Notes under the pieces: generated by a model | Database searches by the model: none | What the model saw: the letters and a program-made list of their open reading frames with translations, nothing else | What the model was told of the DNA's origin: nothing | Shown: piece by piece, positions 8,427 to 15,793 of the stretch | How positions within the stretch are numbered: position 1 is the stretch's first letter | How the letters are laid out: each line of letters begins with the position of its first letter | Program-made: the position numbers and the translations under genes | NCBI GenBank assembly: GCA_946221765.1 | Contig: CAMIMK010000032.1 | Location: 1-16,391 of the forward strand | Source of the DNA: an uncultured Rhodovulum sp. | GTDB lineage: Bacteria; Pseudomonadota; Alphaproteobacteria; Rhodobacterales; Rhodobacteraceae | Direction: 5' to 3' | DNA: 16,391 nucleotides

Positions 8427-8872
8427 GCGGCATCGTTCCGCGGGCCGCGGTGCTGGCCGTGGTGGTGCGCGGGGGCGAGGTGCTGCTGGTCTGCCGGAAG
8501 AACCCGCCGAATGCCGGGGCCTGGGGCTTTCCCGGCGGGCGGGTCGAGCCGGGCGAGGCGCTGGCGGCGGCCGTGGTGCGTGAACTGCGCGAGGAAACCG
8601 GCGTCGAGGCCCGGTTCCTGCGGGTGTTCGACGCGGCGGATTCGATTGCCCTCGCGCCCGACGGGGGGCTGGAGCACCATTACGTCCTCGTCGCCGGCCT
8701 GTGCCGGTGGGTGGCGGGTGAGCCGGTGGCCGCGGATGATGCGGCGGCGGCGGCCTGGTTTCCGCTGGAGGGGCTGGAGCACCGGCCCGAACCGCTCATC
8801 GAGCGGGTGGCCGGGATGGCGCGCGCCGCGGCGGCGGAGATGGTGGCCGAAGCCGAAGCGCCCGCGCCCTGA
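8423..8872 (+). CDS. Nudix hydrolase
   Basis: Predicted to hydrolyse a nucleoside diphosphate linked to another moiety; the substrate cannot be told from sequence. The 149-residue product carries a complete Nudix box, G39-x5-E45-x7-REL-REETGV (39-61), with all metal-binding glutamates present. The N-terminal strand (VPRAAVLAVVVRGGEVLLVCRKNPPNAGAWGFPGG) resembles the ADP-ribose pyrophosphatase/MutT-like group. The GTG start overlaps the bhcR stop by four bases, so it is translated with bhcR. The helicase gene begins 41 bp downstream. A housekeeping sanitising role or a link to NAD metabolism are both possible; nothing in the sequence chooses between them. Confidence 0.9.
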   Translation: MSGIVPRAAVLAVVVRGGEVLLVCRKNPPNAGAWGFPGGRVEPGEALAAAVVRELREETGVEARFLRVFDAADSIALAPDGGLEHHYVLVAGLCRWVAGEPVAADDAAAAAWFPLEGLEHRPEPLIERVAGMARAAAAEMVAEAEAPAP

Positions 8873-8913
8873 GGGTGCTGGCGCGGGCGGGAGGGGGCGC
8901 CTATCTCTCCCCC

Positions 8914-11316
8914 ATGGTCGATCTCCCGTCCTTTGCCGCCGACTGGTTTGCCCGCCAGGGCTGGGCACCCCATCCGCACCAGATCGCCCTGCTTGAGCGG
9001 GCGGGCCGGCGCTCGACGCTGCTGGTCGCGCCGACCGGGGGCGGCAAGACCCTCGCGGGTTTCCTGCCGTCGCTGCTGGAACTCGGGCCCGCCCCCGGGC
9101 CGGGGCTCCACACGCTCTATGTCTCGCCGCTGAAGGCGCTGGCCGCCGACATCCGCCGCAACCTCGCGGCGCCGGTCGAGGGCATGGGCCTTGCGATCCG
9201 CATCGAGGACCGCACCGGGGACACCCGTGCGGGGCAGCGGGCGCGGCAGCGGACCGACCCGCCGCACATCCTGCTGACGACGCCCGAGAGCCTCGCGCTG
9301 CTCCTGTCCTATCCCGAGGCACCGCAGATCTTCGCGGGGCTGGCGCGGGTGATCGTCGACGAGATCCATGCCATCGCCGAATCGAAGCGGGGCGACCAGC
9401 TGATGCTCGGGCTCGCCCGGCTGCAGCGGCTGGCGCCCGGCCTGAGGCGGGTGGGCCTGTCGGCGACCGTCGAGGATCCGGCGGCGCTCGCCGCCTTCCT
9501 CTGCCCGGGGCCGGAGCCGGAGGCGGACGTGCTCCTGGCCGATCCCGGCCCGGACCCCGACCTCTCGATCCTCGAAACCGCGCCGCCGCCCTGGGCCGGG
9601 CAGACCGCCCGCCACGCGGCGCCGGCCGTGCTGGAACTGATCGCGCAGGCGCGGACGACGATCGTCTTCATCAACACGCGGGCGCAGGCCGAACTGTTCT
9701 TCCAGGCGCTCTGGGCCATCAACGACGCGGACCTGCCGATCGGGCTGCACCATGGCTCGCTGTCGCGCGAGGCGCGGGAGCGGGTCGAGGCGGCGATGGC
9801 GGCGGGCCGCCTGCGCGCGGTGGTGGCGACCGGCTCGCTCGATCTCGGCATCGACTGGGGGGATGTCGACCTGGTGGTGCAGGTCGGCGCGCCGAAGAAC
9901 GTCAAGCGCCTCGTCCAGCGGATCGGCCGGGCGAACCACCGCTACAACGCCCCGTCGCGGGCGGTCCTGGTGCCGGCGAACCGCTTCGAGGTGCTGGAAT
10001 GCCATGCCGCGGCGGCCGCGGTCATGGCGCGCGATCTCGACGGGGAGCCGCGCGGCCCGGGCGGGCTCGACGTGCTCTGCCAGCATATCCTGCTCGTGGC
10101 CTGCGCCGGGCCCTTTGCGGCGGATGATCTCTATGCCGAGGTGCGCGGCGCCGGTCCCTATGCCGGGCTTGCCCGGGCGGAGTTCGACGCCTGCCTCGAA
10201 TTTGCGGCGACCGGCGGCTATGCCTTCCGCGCCTATGACCGCTGGCAGCGGCTGATGGAGCGCGACGGCCTGTGGCACCTGCGCGATCCGCGCCGGGCGC
10301 GGATGATCCGCCTCAACATCGGCACCATCGTCGCCACGGAGACCCTCGCCGTCCGGCTGAAGGGGCGGCATGGCGCTCCGCTCGGCGAGGTGGAGGAGGC
10401 CTTCGCCGCCACCCTGGCACCGGGCGACACCTTCCTCATCGGGGGCGAGACGGTCCGCTACGAATCCTTGCGCGAGATGACGGTCGAGGTCAGCCGCCAG
10501 CCGGCGCGCGAGCCGCGGATCGCGGTCTTCGGCGGGACGAAGCTCGCCACGTCCACTCAGCTTTCGGCCCGGGTGGTGGCGATGCTGGCCGATCCGGCCA
10601 GCTGGACGGGCCTGCCCCGCTACATGCAGGACTGGCTGGCGACCCAGGCCGGGGTCAGCCGCCTGCCGGCGCCGGGGCGGCTGCTGGCCGAGACCTTCCG
10701 CTGGCGGAACCGCGAGCATCTGGCGCTCTACGGCTTCGCCGGGCGCAATGCGCACCAGACACTGGGGCTGCTCGTCACCCGGCGGATGGAACTGGCCGGA
10801 CTGGACCCGCTCGGCTTCGTCGCTACCGACTACGCCCTTCTGGTCTGGTCGCTGGAGCGCGTGACCGATCCCGGTGCGCTGCTCGACCCGGCCGACCTGC
10901 GCGCGGGCCTCGAGGGCTGGCTCGGGGAGAATGCGGTGATGAAGCGGACCTTCCGCGGCGTCGCCACCGTCGCGGGGCTGATCGAGCGAAACTATCCCGG
11001 CCTGCGCAAGACCGGGCGGCAGGCGACCTTCTCGACCGACATCCTCTATGACACCCTGCGCCGCCACGATCCCGACCACCTGCTCCTGCGCATCACCCGG
11101 GCCGAGGCGGGGCGCGGGCTGGTCGATTTCGGCCGCATCGAGGAAATGCTCGCCCGGGTGCGCGGCCGGATCGACGCGGTCGCCGCCCCACACGTCACCC
11201 CGCTGGCCGCGCCGCTGCTGCTGGAGATGGGCCGCGTTCCGATCCGCGGCTCGGGCGAGAGCCGCCTGATCGCCGAGGCCGCGGCCAGCCTCCTCGCCGA
11301 GGCCGGCCTCGCCTGA
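8914..11316 (+). CDS. ligase-associated DNA damage response DEXH-box helicase (Lhr-like)
   Basis: Superfamily 2 ATP-dependent helicase of the Lhr/ligase-associated type, presumed to act in DNA repair. The 800-residue product has the usual length and motifs: a PHQ motif near residue 21, Walker A APTGGGKT (39-46), DEIH (149-152), LSAT (motif III, near 182) and QRIGRANH (335-342, motif VI). These are followed by the winged-helix and C-terminal DUF-type region ending near ETFRWRNREHLALYGFAGRNAHQTLG. The ATG at 8914 gives an N-terminus aligned with relatives (LPSFAADWFARQGW); a GTG at 8875 would add 13 residues. Neither start has a convincing ribosome site, so translation may depend on the upstream Nudix gene. 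The partners normally found with it (PdeM phosphoesterase, ATP-dependent ligase, MBL exonuclease) are absent from the window. Confidence 0.93.
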   Translation: MVDLPSFAADWFARQGWAPHPHQIALLERAGRRSTLLVAPTGGGKTLAGFLPSLLELGPAPGPGLHTLYVSPLKALAADIRRNLAAPVEGMGLAIRIEDRTGDTRAGQRARQRTDPPHILLTTPESLALLLSYPEAPQIFAGLARVIVDEIHAIAESKRGDQLMLGLARLQRLAPGLRRVGLSATVEDPAALAAFLCPGPEPEADVLLADPGPDPDLSILETAPPPWAGQTARHAAPAVLELIAQARTTIVFINTRAQAELFFQALWAINDADLPIGLHHGSLSREARERVEAAMAAGRLRAVVATGSLDLGIDWGDVDLVVQVGAPKNVKRLVQRIGRANHRYNAPSRAVLVPANRFEVLECHAAAAAVMARDLDGEPRGPGGLDVLCQHILLVACAGPFAADDLYAEVRGAGPYAGLARAEFDACLEFAATGGYAFRAYDRWQRLMERDGLWHLRDPRRARMIRLNIGTIVATETLAVRLKGRHGAPLGEVEEAFAATLAPGDTFLIGGETVRYESLREMTVEVSRQPAREPRIAVFGGTKLATSTQLSARVVAMLADPASWTGLPRYMQDWLATQAGVSRLPAPGRLLAETFRWRNREHLALYGFAGRNAHQTLGLLVTRRMELAGLDPLGFVATDYALLVWSLERVTDPGALLDPADLRAGLEGWLGENAVMKRTFRGVATVAGLIERNYPGLRKTGRQATFSTDILYDTLRRHDPDHLLLRITRAEAGRGLVDFGRIEEMLARVRGRIDAVAAPHVTPLAAPLLLEMGRVPIRGSGESRLIAEAAASLLAEAGLA

Positions 11317-11408
11317 TGGGAAACCACCAGGCTGCCGCGATCGATCCCCTTGCGCCCGGCCGTCTCACCGGGGCACGAAACGGGATCGTTCCCCCGGACC
11401 CTGCATGA
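11316..11408 (+). CDS. possible 30-codon micro-ORF coupling helicase to lysE
   Basis: An ATG overlaps the helicase stop (TGATG, 11314-11318), and the frame runs 30 codons to a TGA that overlaps the lysE start (ATGA, 11405-11408). The peptide begins MGNHQAAAID and ends VPPDPA; it resembles nothing I recognise, and no strong ribosome site is present. lysE itself lacks a ribosome site, so a coupling role would be sensible. It may be coincidence, or the eroded remainder of a gene that once stood there. Confidence 0.3.
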   Translation: MGNHQAAAIDPLAPGRLTGARNGIVPPDPA

Positions 11409-11998
11409 CCCCGAGTCTTCTCCTCGCGCTTGCGGCCTTCTCCTTCATCGGCTCGGTGACGCCGGGGCCGAACAACATCATGCTGATGGCCTCGGGCGCC
11501 GCCTTCGGATTCCGGCGGACCCTGCCGCACATGGCGGGCATCGCCCTCGGCTTCGGGGGGATGATCCTGCTCGTCGGCCTCGGCCTCGCCGGGCTCCTCG
11601 ACCGCTGGCCGGCGCTCGCCACGGGGCTGAAGGCCGCGAGCGTCGCCTACATGCTCTGGTTCGCCTGGAAGATCCTGAATGCCGGGGCGCCGGGCGAGGC
11701 GGAGGGCCGCGCCCGGCCGCTCACCCTGATGCAGGCGGCGCTCTTCCAGTGGGTCAATCCCAAGGCCTGGGCGCTGGCATTGACCATGGTCGCGGCCTAT
11801 GCCCCCACCCACACCCCCGCAAGCGTGGCCATGGTGGCGGGCGTGGCGGCCCTGACCACCATTCCCGCAGTCGTGATCTGGCCGCTGGTCGGCCAGGGCA
11901 TCCGCCGCTTCCTGGCCGACGACCGCCGCCGCCGCCTCTTCAACGCGGCGATGGCGGCCTGCCTGCTGGCCTCGCTCTGGCCGGTCCTCGTGCATTGA
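11405..11998 (+). CDS. LysE/RhtB-family amino-acid exporter
   Basis: Inner-membrane translocator that exports an amino acid or derivative; the substrate cannot be predicted. The 197-residue product has the family length and about six hydrophobic segments (roughly 3-28, 42-65, 73-92, 112-132, 138-163 and 178-196). It shows the family signature SVTPGPNNIML (17-27) near the first helix and FQWVNPKAWALA (114-125) near the fourth. The ATG at 11405 follows a proline-rich stretch with no ribosome site, but the micro-ORF ending on it could supply ribosomes. The gene faces the RTX gene tail to tail with a 39-bp gap in which I see no good terminator. A link to surplus glycine or aspartate from the bhc cycle is conceivable but unsupported. 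Confidence 0.92.
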   Translation: MTPSLLLALAAFSFIGSVTPGPNNIMLMASGAAFGFRRTLPHMAGIALGFGGMILLVGLGLAGLLDRWPALATGLKAASVAYMLWFAWKILNAGAPGEAEGRARPLTLMQAALFQWVNPKAWALALTMVAAYAPTHTPASVAMVAGVAALTTIPAVVIWPLVGQGIRRFLADDRRRRLFNAAMAACLLASLWPVLVH

Positions 11999-12037
11999 GA
12001 TCCGGCCGGAGCCTGATGCGGGTGCCTGCCGCGCGCG

Positions 12038-14047
12038 CTACAGGATGAAGTCGTTCGCGTTGAGCTTCGAGAGGCTGGCGAGCTCGATGCTGAAATCCGA
12101 CTTGCCGTCGCCATCGACGTCGCCGGCGATGAGCTTGCCGGAGATCCGGAGCTCGCCCGCCGTGTCGCTGTATTGCTTGCTGCCGATGAAGTCGAAGGCC
12201 TGATTGCCCTTCTTCCCGGTGTTCGCATCGATCCCGGACAGGTCGATCAGGTCGTCGTCGCGGTCGAAGCCATAGATCCGGTCCCGGCCCTTGCCGGCCG
12301 GCGAGGCGCTGGTCTTGCTGAAGATGAAGGTGTCATTGCCCGCGCCCCCATAGAGCCGGTCGGCCCCGGCATCGCCATAGAGGCGGTCGTTCCCATCGCC
12401 GCCATAGAGCTTGTCGTTGCCGGCGCCGCCGAAGAGCTGGTCGTTGCCCTTGCCCCCGGCGACGGTATCGGTGCCGGTGCCGCCATAGCCCCGGTCGTGG
12501 CCGTTGCCGCCATAGACCTTGTCCGAGCCGGCGCCGCCGTAGAGGCGGTCGTTCGCATTCAGGCCCGAGAGCCGGTCGCTGCCCGCGCCCGCCTCGATCC
12601 GGTCCGCCCCGCCCGTCCCGAGCAGCACGTCGGCGCCGGAGGTGCCCTTGAGCGTATTGTCGAGGATCTTCGCCGTTGCCTTCGACACGATGCCGCCGCT
12701 CGGGGCGAAGTCGTCCGCGGGGATGCCGCTGACCGACAGGGTGAAGGTCTCGGCCAGCTCGGCGGCGGTGTCGCCCAGCAGGTCGACGGTAACCTGGGCC
12801 TCCGTGGCCCCGGCATGGATCGTCACGCTGCCGGTCGCGGCGACATAGTCGCTGCCCGCCTTCGCGGTGCCATCCTTGGTCGCGTAGGTGAGCGTGAGGT
12901 CGGTGTCGAGCGCCCGGGAGATCGCGATCGTGAAGGTCGCCTTCCCGGCCTTGCCCTGCGACGCCTCGTCGGCCGTCACCCCGGTGACGGTCAGGGCCCG
13001 CTTCTCCGCGCCCGGATCCTCGTCGAGGATCCACTGCGTCGTCTGGGGCGCCTTGTCGCCGGGGCCGAAGGTGGCGCCGACCGGATCGGACAGGCGCAGG
13101 AAGAAGGTCTCGTCCGGCTCTGCGGGGGTAAGGGTGTCATAGGTGTAGATCGACACGATCTTCGTCGTCTCGCCCGCCTCGAAGGTGACGCTGCCCGAGG
13201 TCGCGTTGAAATCCGTGTCGGCGATGGCGGTGCCCGCGATGGTCTCGTAGTCGACGGTCACGTCCGAGGTCGAGGGCGCCGAGAGCTGCAGCTCGAAGGT
13301 GACATATCCGCCTTCCTCCGCCGCGCCGCCCTTGACGGAAACCACGGGCAGGCTGCTGTCGTCATCGAAGAGGGTGGCCTGCGACAGGGTGGAGAGGCCG
13401 CCGCCCGTCACCTTGAGGCCGAAGCTCTCCGTCGCTTCGGCCAGCGTGTCGTCGAGCAGGCTGATCGCCACGGTGGCCTCGGTCTGGCCGGCCGAGAAGA
13501 CCAGGCTGCCGCTGGCGGCCTCGAAATCCTGCCCGGCCAGGGCCGAACCGGAAACCGTCTCGAAATTCAGCGTCGTCTCCTCGTCGAAGGCCTGCGACAG
13601 GCTGACCGTGAAGGCCGCGACGCCATCCTCCTCCTCCACGACCAAAGGCGCCGCGACGGCAACGGCGCGCTGGCCGCCGCCGGCGTCGTCGTCGAGGATC
13701 CAGCCGGTCGCCTTCAGGCTGTGGTTCTGCTCGCCAAAGGTTGCCCCGACCGGGTTGAACAGCTCCAGGAAATAGCTCTCGTCGGTCTCGCTGTCGTCGT
13801 CGTCATAGACATACACATCGATCGTCTTCGAGGTCTCCCCGGCCGCGAAGGTCAGGGTCGGTCCCGCGATGCCGTTGTAGTCGGTCTCGGTGGTCGCATT
13901 GCCGGCCACGGTGGCGTAATCCACGGTGACATCCTGCATCTGTGCTTCGGACAGCATCACTGTAAAAGTGACGTAGCCGCCTTCTGTTTGCACAACGCGC
14001 GTCGGATCAAAGTAAATCAGCGGAAGATCGTCATCACGAAACGGCAT
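12038..14047 (-). CDS. Calx-beta and RTX calcium-binding protein, probably type I secreted
   Basis: A 669-residue acidic protein with no N-terminal signal peptide. Four Calx-beta domains (about 8-120, 128-231, 233-345 and 352-465) are marked by the repeated DY/DF...G.ltF.aGet.k...v...D...E..E.f.l.L core. RTX nonapeptides follow (about 468-575; GGAGNDKLYGGDGNDRL and similar), then a C-terminal region (about 576-669) with an EF-hand-like DVDGDGKSDF and a hydrophobic end (DFIL) typical of type I secretion substrates. Domains 1 and 3 resemble each other, as do 2 and 4. The protein is presumed to fold after export when it meets extracellular calcium. I chose the ATG at 14047; a GTG at 14059 would add four residues. 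No type I exporter genes or catalytic domain are seen here. An adhesin, surface-layer or biofilm role is inferred from family habit only. Confidence 0.9.
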   Translation of the reverse strand: MPFRDDDLPLIYFDPTRVVQTEGGYVTFTVMLSEAQMQDVTVDYATVAGNATTETDYNGIAGPTLTFAAGETSKTIDVYVYDDDDSETDESYFLELFNPVGATFGEQNHSLKATGWILDDDAGGGQRAVAVAAPLVVEEEDGVAAFTVSLSQAFDEETTLNFETVSGSALAGQDFEAASGSLVFSAGQTEATVAISLLDDTLAEATESFGLKVTGGGLSTLSQATLFDDDSSLPVVSVKGGAAEEGGYVTFELQLSAPSTSDVTVDYETIAGTAIADTDFNATSGSVTFEAGETTKIVSIYTYDTLTPAEPDETFFLRLSDPVGATFGPGDKAPQTTQWILDEDPGAEKRALTVTGVTADEASQGKAGKATFTIAISRALDTDLTLTYATKDGTAKAGSDYVAATGSVTIHAGATEAQVTVDLLGDTAAELAETFTLSVSGIPADDFAPSGGIVSKATAKILDNTLKGTSGADVLLGTGGADRIEAGAGSDRLSGLNANDRLYGGAGSDKVYGGNGHDRGYGGTGTDTVAGGKGNDQLFGGAGNDKLYGGDGNDRLYGDAGADRLYGGAGNDTFIFSKTSASPAGKGRDRIYGFDRDDDLIDLSGIDANTGKKGNQAFDFIGSKQYSDTAGELRISGKLIAGDVDGDGKSDFSIELASLSKLNANDFIL

Positions 14048-14087
14048 TTTCGGTCCCACCCCTGGGTTGAAAAGGCGACTCTATTCA

Positions 14088-14126
14088 GAATTAACCAATT
14101 CATCCCAGATCGCTCCGGGGTGTCAA
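14088..14126 (-). promoter_or_regulatory. candidate promoter and operator of the RTX gene
   Basis: On the minus strand a perfect TTGACA (14126-14121) is followed after 17 bp by ATGAAT (14103-14098). The predicted start near 14091 gives a 44-nt leader. A perfect palindrome, GAATT-4-AATTC (14088-14101), overlaps the -10 box and start point, the place for a repressor site. The region is AT-rich against its surroundings. Confidence 0.5.
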
Positions 14127-14180
14127 CGCGCCATGGCGGGATCGTGGGAGGGTGAACCGATTAAGGGAGAGGCGGCGCGG

Positions 14181-15089
14181 TCAGTCCAGCCGGTCGGGCA
14201 GGGGGAAGCCCCGGACCAGCTCGTCCGGGCTCACGGGCCTGCGCCCCTCGCGCTGGGCGCTGGTGATGGCGACGGCCCCCGTGCCGCAGGCAATCACCAG
14301 TCCCGGAAGGACGGTGCCGGGCGCGGCGGCGGGGGTGTCGGGGCCGGCGAGCCGGGAGCCCAGCAGCTTCAGCCGCTCGCCGGCCGCAAGGCACCAGGTG
14401 CCGGGGAAGGGGGCGAGGCCGCGGATCTGGCGGTCGACCTCGGCGGCCGGGCGGGTCCAGTCCACCCGGGCCTCGGCCTTGTCGATCTTGGCCGCATAGG
14501 TGACGCCCGCCTCCGGCTGTGGCAGCGGCACCAGCCGGTCGAGCGCGGCGAGCGCGGAGACGATCTCGCGCGCCCCGAGTTCCGCCAGCCGGTCGTGCAG
14601 CTGGCCCGCGGTCTCGGTGGCACCGATCTCCGCCACCGCCCGGCTCAACACCGGGCCGGTGTCGAGCCCCGCCTCCATCTGCATGATGCAGACCCCGGTC
14701 TCGGCATCGCCGGCGAGGATCGCGCGCTGGATCGGGGCGGCGCCGCGCCAGCGCGGCAGCAGCGAGGCGTGGATGTTCACGCAGCCGCGGGCGGGGGCGG
14801 CGAGGACGGGCGGCGGCAGGATGAGCCCATAGGCCACCACCACCGCGAGATCGGCTTGCAGTGCGGCAAAGGCCGCCTGCTCCGCGGCATCGCTGAGCCG
14901 CGCGGGCGTGCGCACCGGCAGGCCGAGCGCCGTGGCGCGGGCGGCCACGGGTCCGGGGCGCGGCTTCTGGCCGCGGCCGGCCGGGCGCGGGGGCTGGCTG
15001 TAGACACAGGCGATGTCATGGCCGGCGGCGACCAGCGCCTCGAGCGCCGGCACCGAGAAATCCGGTGTTCCCATGAAGACAAGGCGCAT
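14181..15089 (-). CDS. fmt: methionyl-tRNA formyltransferase
   Basis: Formylates Met-tRNA(fMet) with 10-formyl-tetrahydrofolate to make the initiator tRNA. The 302-residue product has the usual length. It shows MRLVFMGTPDFSVPALEAL at the N-terminus, the catalytic VNIHASLLPRWRGAAPI (N105, H107) and MEAGLDTGP (D143), then the C-terminal tRNA-binding domain (TYAAKIDKAEARVDW onward). The ATG at 15089 has GGAGG 5 nt upstream. The gene begins 20 bp after the def stop, so the two form an operon that both adds and removes the formyl group. The RTX gene downstream has its own candidate promoter, and no strong terminator was seen in between. Confidence 0.97.
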   Translation of the reverse strand: MRLVFMGTPDFSVPALEALVAAGHDIACVYSQPPRPAGRGQKPRPGPVAARATALGLPVRTPARLSDAAEQAAFAALQADLAVVVAYGLILPPPVLAAPARGCVNIHASLLPRWRGAAPIQRAILAGDAETGVCIMQMEAGLDTGPVLSRAVAEIGATETAGQLHDRLAELGAREIVSALAALDRLVPLPQPEAGVTYAAKIDKAEARVDWTRPAAEVDRQIRGLAPFPGTWCLAAGERLKLLGSRLAGPDTPAAAPGTVLPGLVIACGTGAVAITSAQREGRRPVSPDELVRGFPLPDRLD

Positions 15090-15109
15090 CGGCCCCTCCG
15101 CTCCGGTGC

Positions 15110-15628
15110 TCAGCCCCGGGCCCGCCCGCGGGCGAGCTTCTTCATCCGGTTGGTGATGAGCGTGCGCTTGAGGGAACTGAGATGGTCGATGAACAGCCGG
15201 CCGTCGAGATGGTCGAGTTCGTGCTGGACGCAGACCGCGGGGCGATCGGCGAATTCCTCCTCCCGGACGCTGCCATCGAGATCCTGCCAGCGCAGGCGCA
15301 CCCGCTCGGGGCGGGTGACCTGCTCGTAGACATCCGGGATCGACAGGCAGCCCTCCTCGGAGGTTTCCAGAGTCTCGGACTGCCAGGTGAGTTCCGGATT
15401 GATGAAGGCGCGCGGCTCGGAGCGATCCTCGCGCGAGGTGCAGTCCATGACGAAGATGCGCTTCATCACCCCGATCTGCGGGGCGGCGAGGCCGATGCCG
15501 GGCGCATCGTACATCGTTTCCAGCATGTCGTCGGTGAGCGTCTTCAGCGCGGCGTCGAAGACGGTGACCGTCTGCGTCGCCTTGCGGAGCCTCGGGTCGG
15601 GCAGGACAATGATCTCGCGGAGGGCCAT
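15110..15628 (-). CDS. def: peptide deformylase
   Basis: Removes the formyl group from nascent proteins; a metalloenzyme acting at the ribosome exit. The 172-residue product has all three family motifs in order: GIGLAAPQ (44-51), EEGCLS (91-96, metal ligand C94) and QHELDH (135-140, metal ligands H136 and H140, catalytic E137). It is cotranscribed with fmt. The ATG at 15628 has no ribosome site and lies only 6 nt downstream of a candidate -10 box, which suggests a leaderless message. The Arg/Lys-rich end (KKLARGRARG) is ordinary for the family. Confidence 0.97.
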   Translation of the reverse strand: MALREIIVLPDPRLRKATQTVTVFDAALKTLTDDMLETMYDAPGIGLAAPQIGVMKRIFVMDCTSREDRSEPRAFINPELTWQSETLETSEEGCLSIPDVYEQVTRPERVRLRWQDLDGSVREEEFADRPAVCVQHELDHLDGRLFIDHLSSLKRTLITNRMKKLARGRARG

Positions 15629-15634
15629 GCGCGC

Positions 15635-15663
15635 GATCTAGGCGAAGGCGGGCGACTTGACAA
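15635..15663 (-). promoter_or_regulatory. candidate def-fmt promoter (leaderless)
   Basis: On the minus strand TTGTCA (15663-15658) and TAGATC (15640-15635) are separated by 17 bp. Six bases, GCGCGC, then lead straight to the def ATG. The usual -10 to start distance would place transcription initiation on the A of that ATG, in agreement with the missing ribosome site. Confidence 0.45.
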
Positions 15664-15793
15664 GATGGACCGAGGCCCGGCGCCCCGGGCGGACCGGGGA
15701 TCTGCCGAGGCATTCCAAGACCTTGCCGGGGCGTCGGCCGATCTTGCGGGGTGGGCTTGCGCCACGGCTCCGGGCGGCAGAGGATCGGCAGCC

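Noticed and set aside
11317..11404. PdeM-type nuclease gene after the helicase
   Set aside because: The 30-codon frame present has no SDLHLG metallophosphatase motif or any other PdeM feature, so it cannot be called that gene.
12173..14155. 660-codon plus-strand open frame opposite the RTX gene
   Set aside because: Antisense to an unmistakable Calx-beta/RTX protein; its composition simply mirrors the Asp/Gly codons of that gene.
15657..15691. Plus-strand promoter for the LysR gene from TTGACA at 15657
   Set aside because: The -35 box is perfect, but nothing resembling a -10 box lies 16 to 18 bp downstream (the stretch is all G and C).
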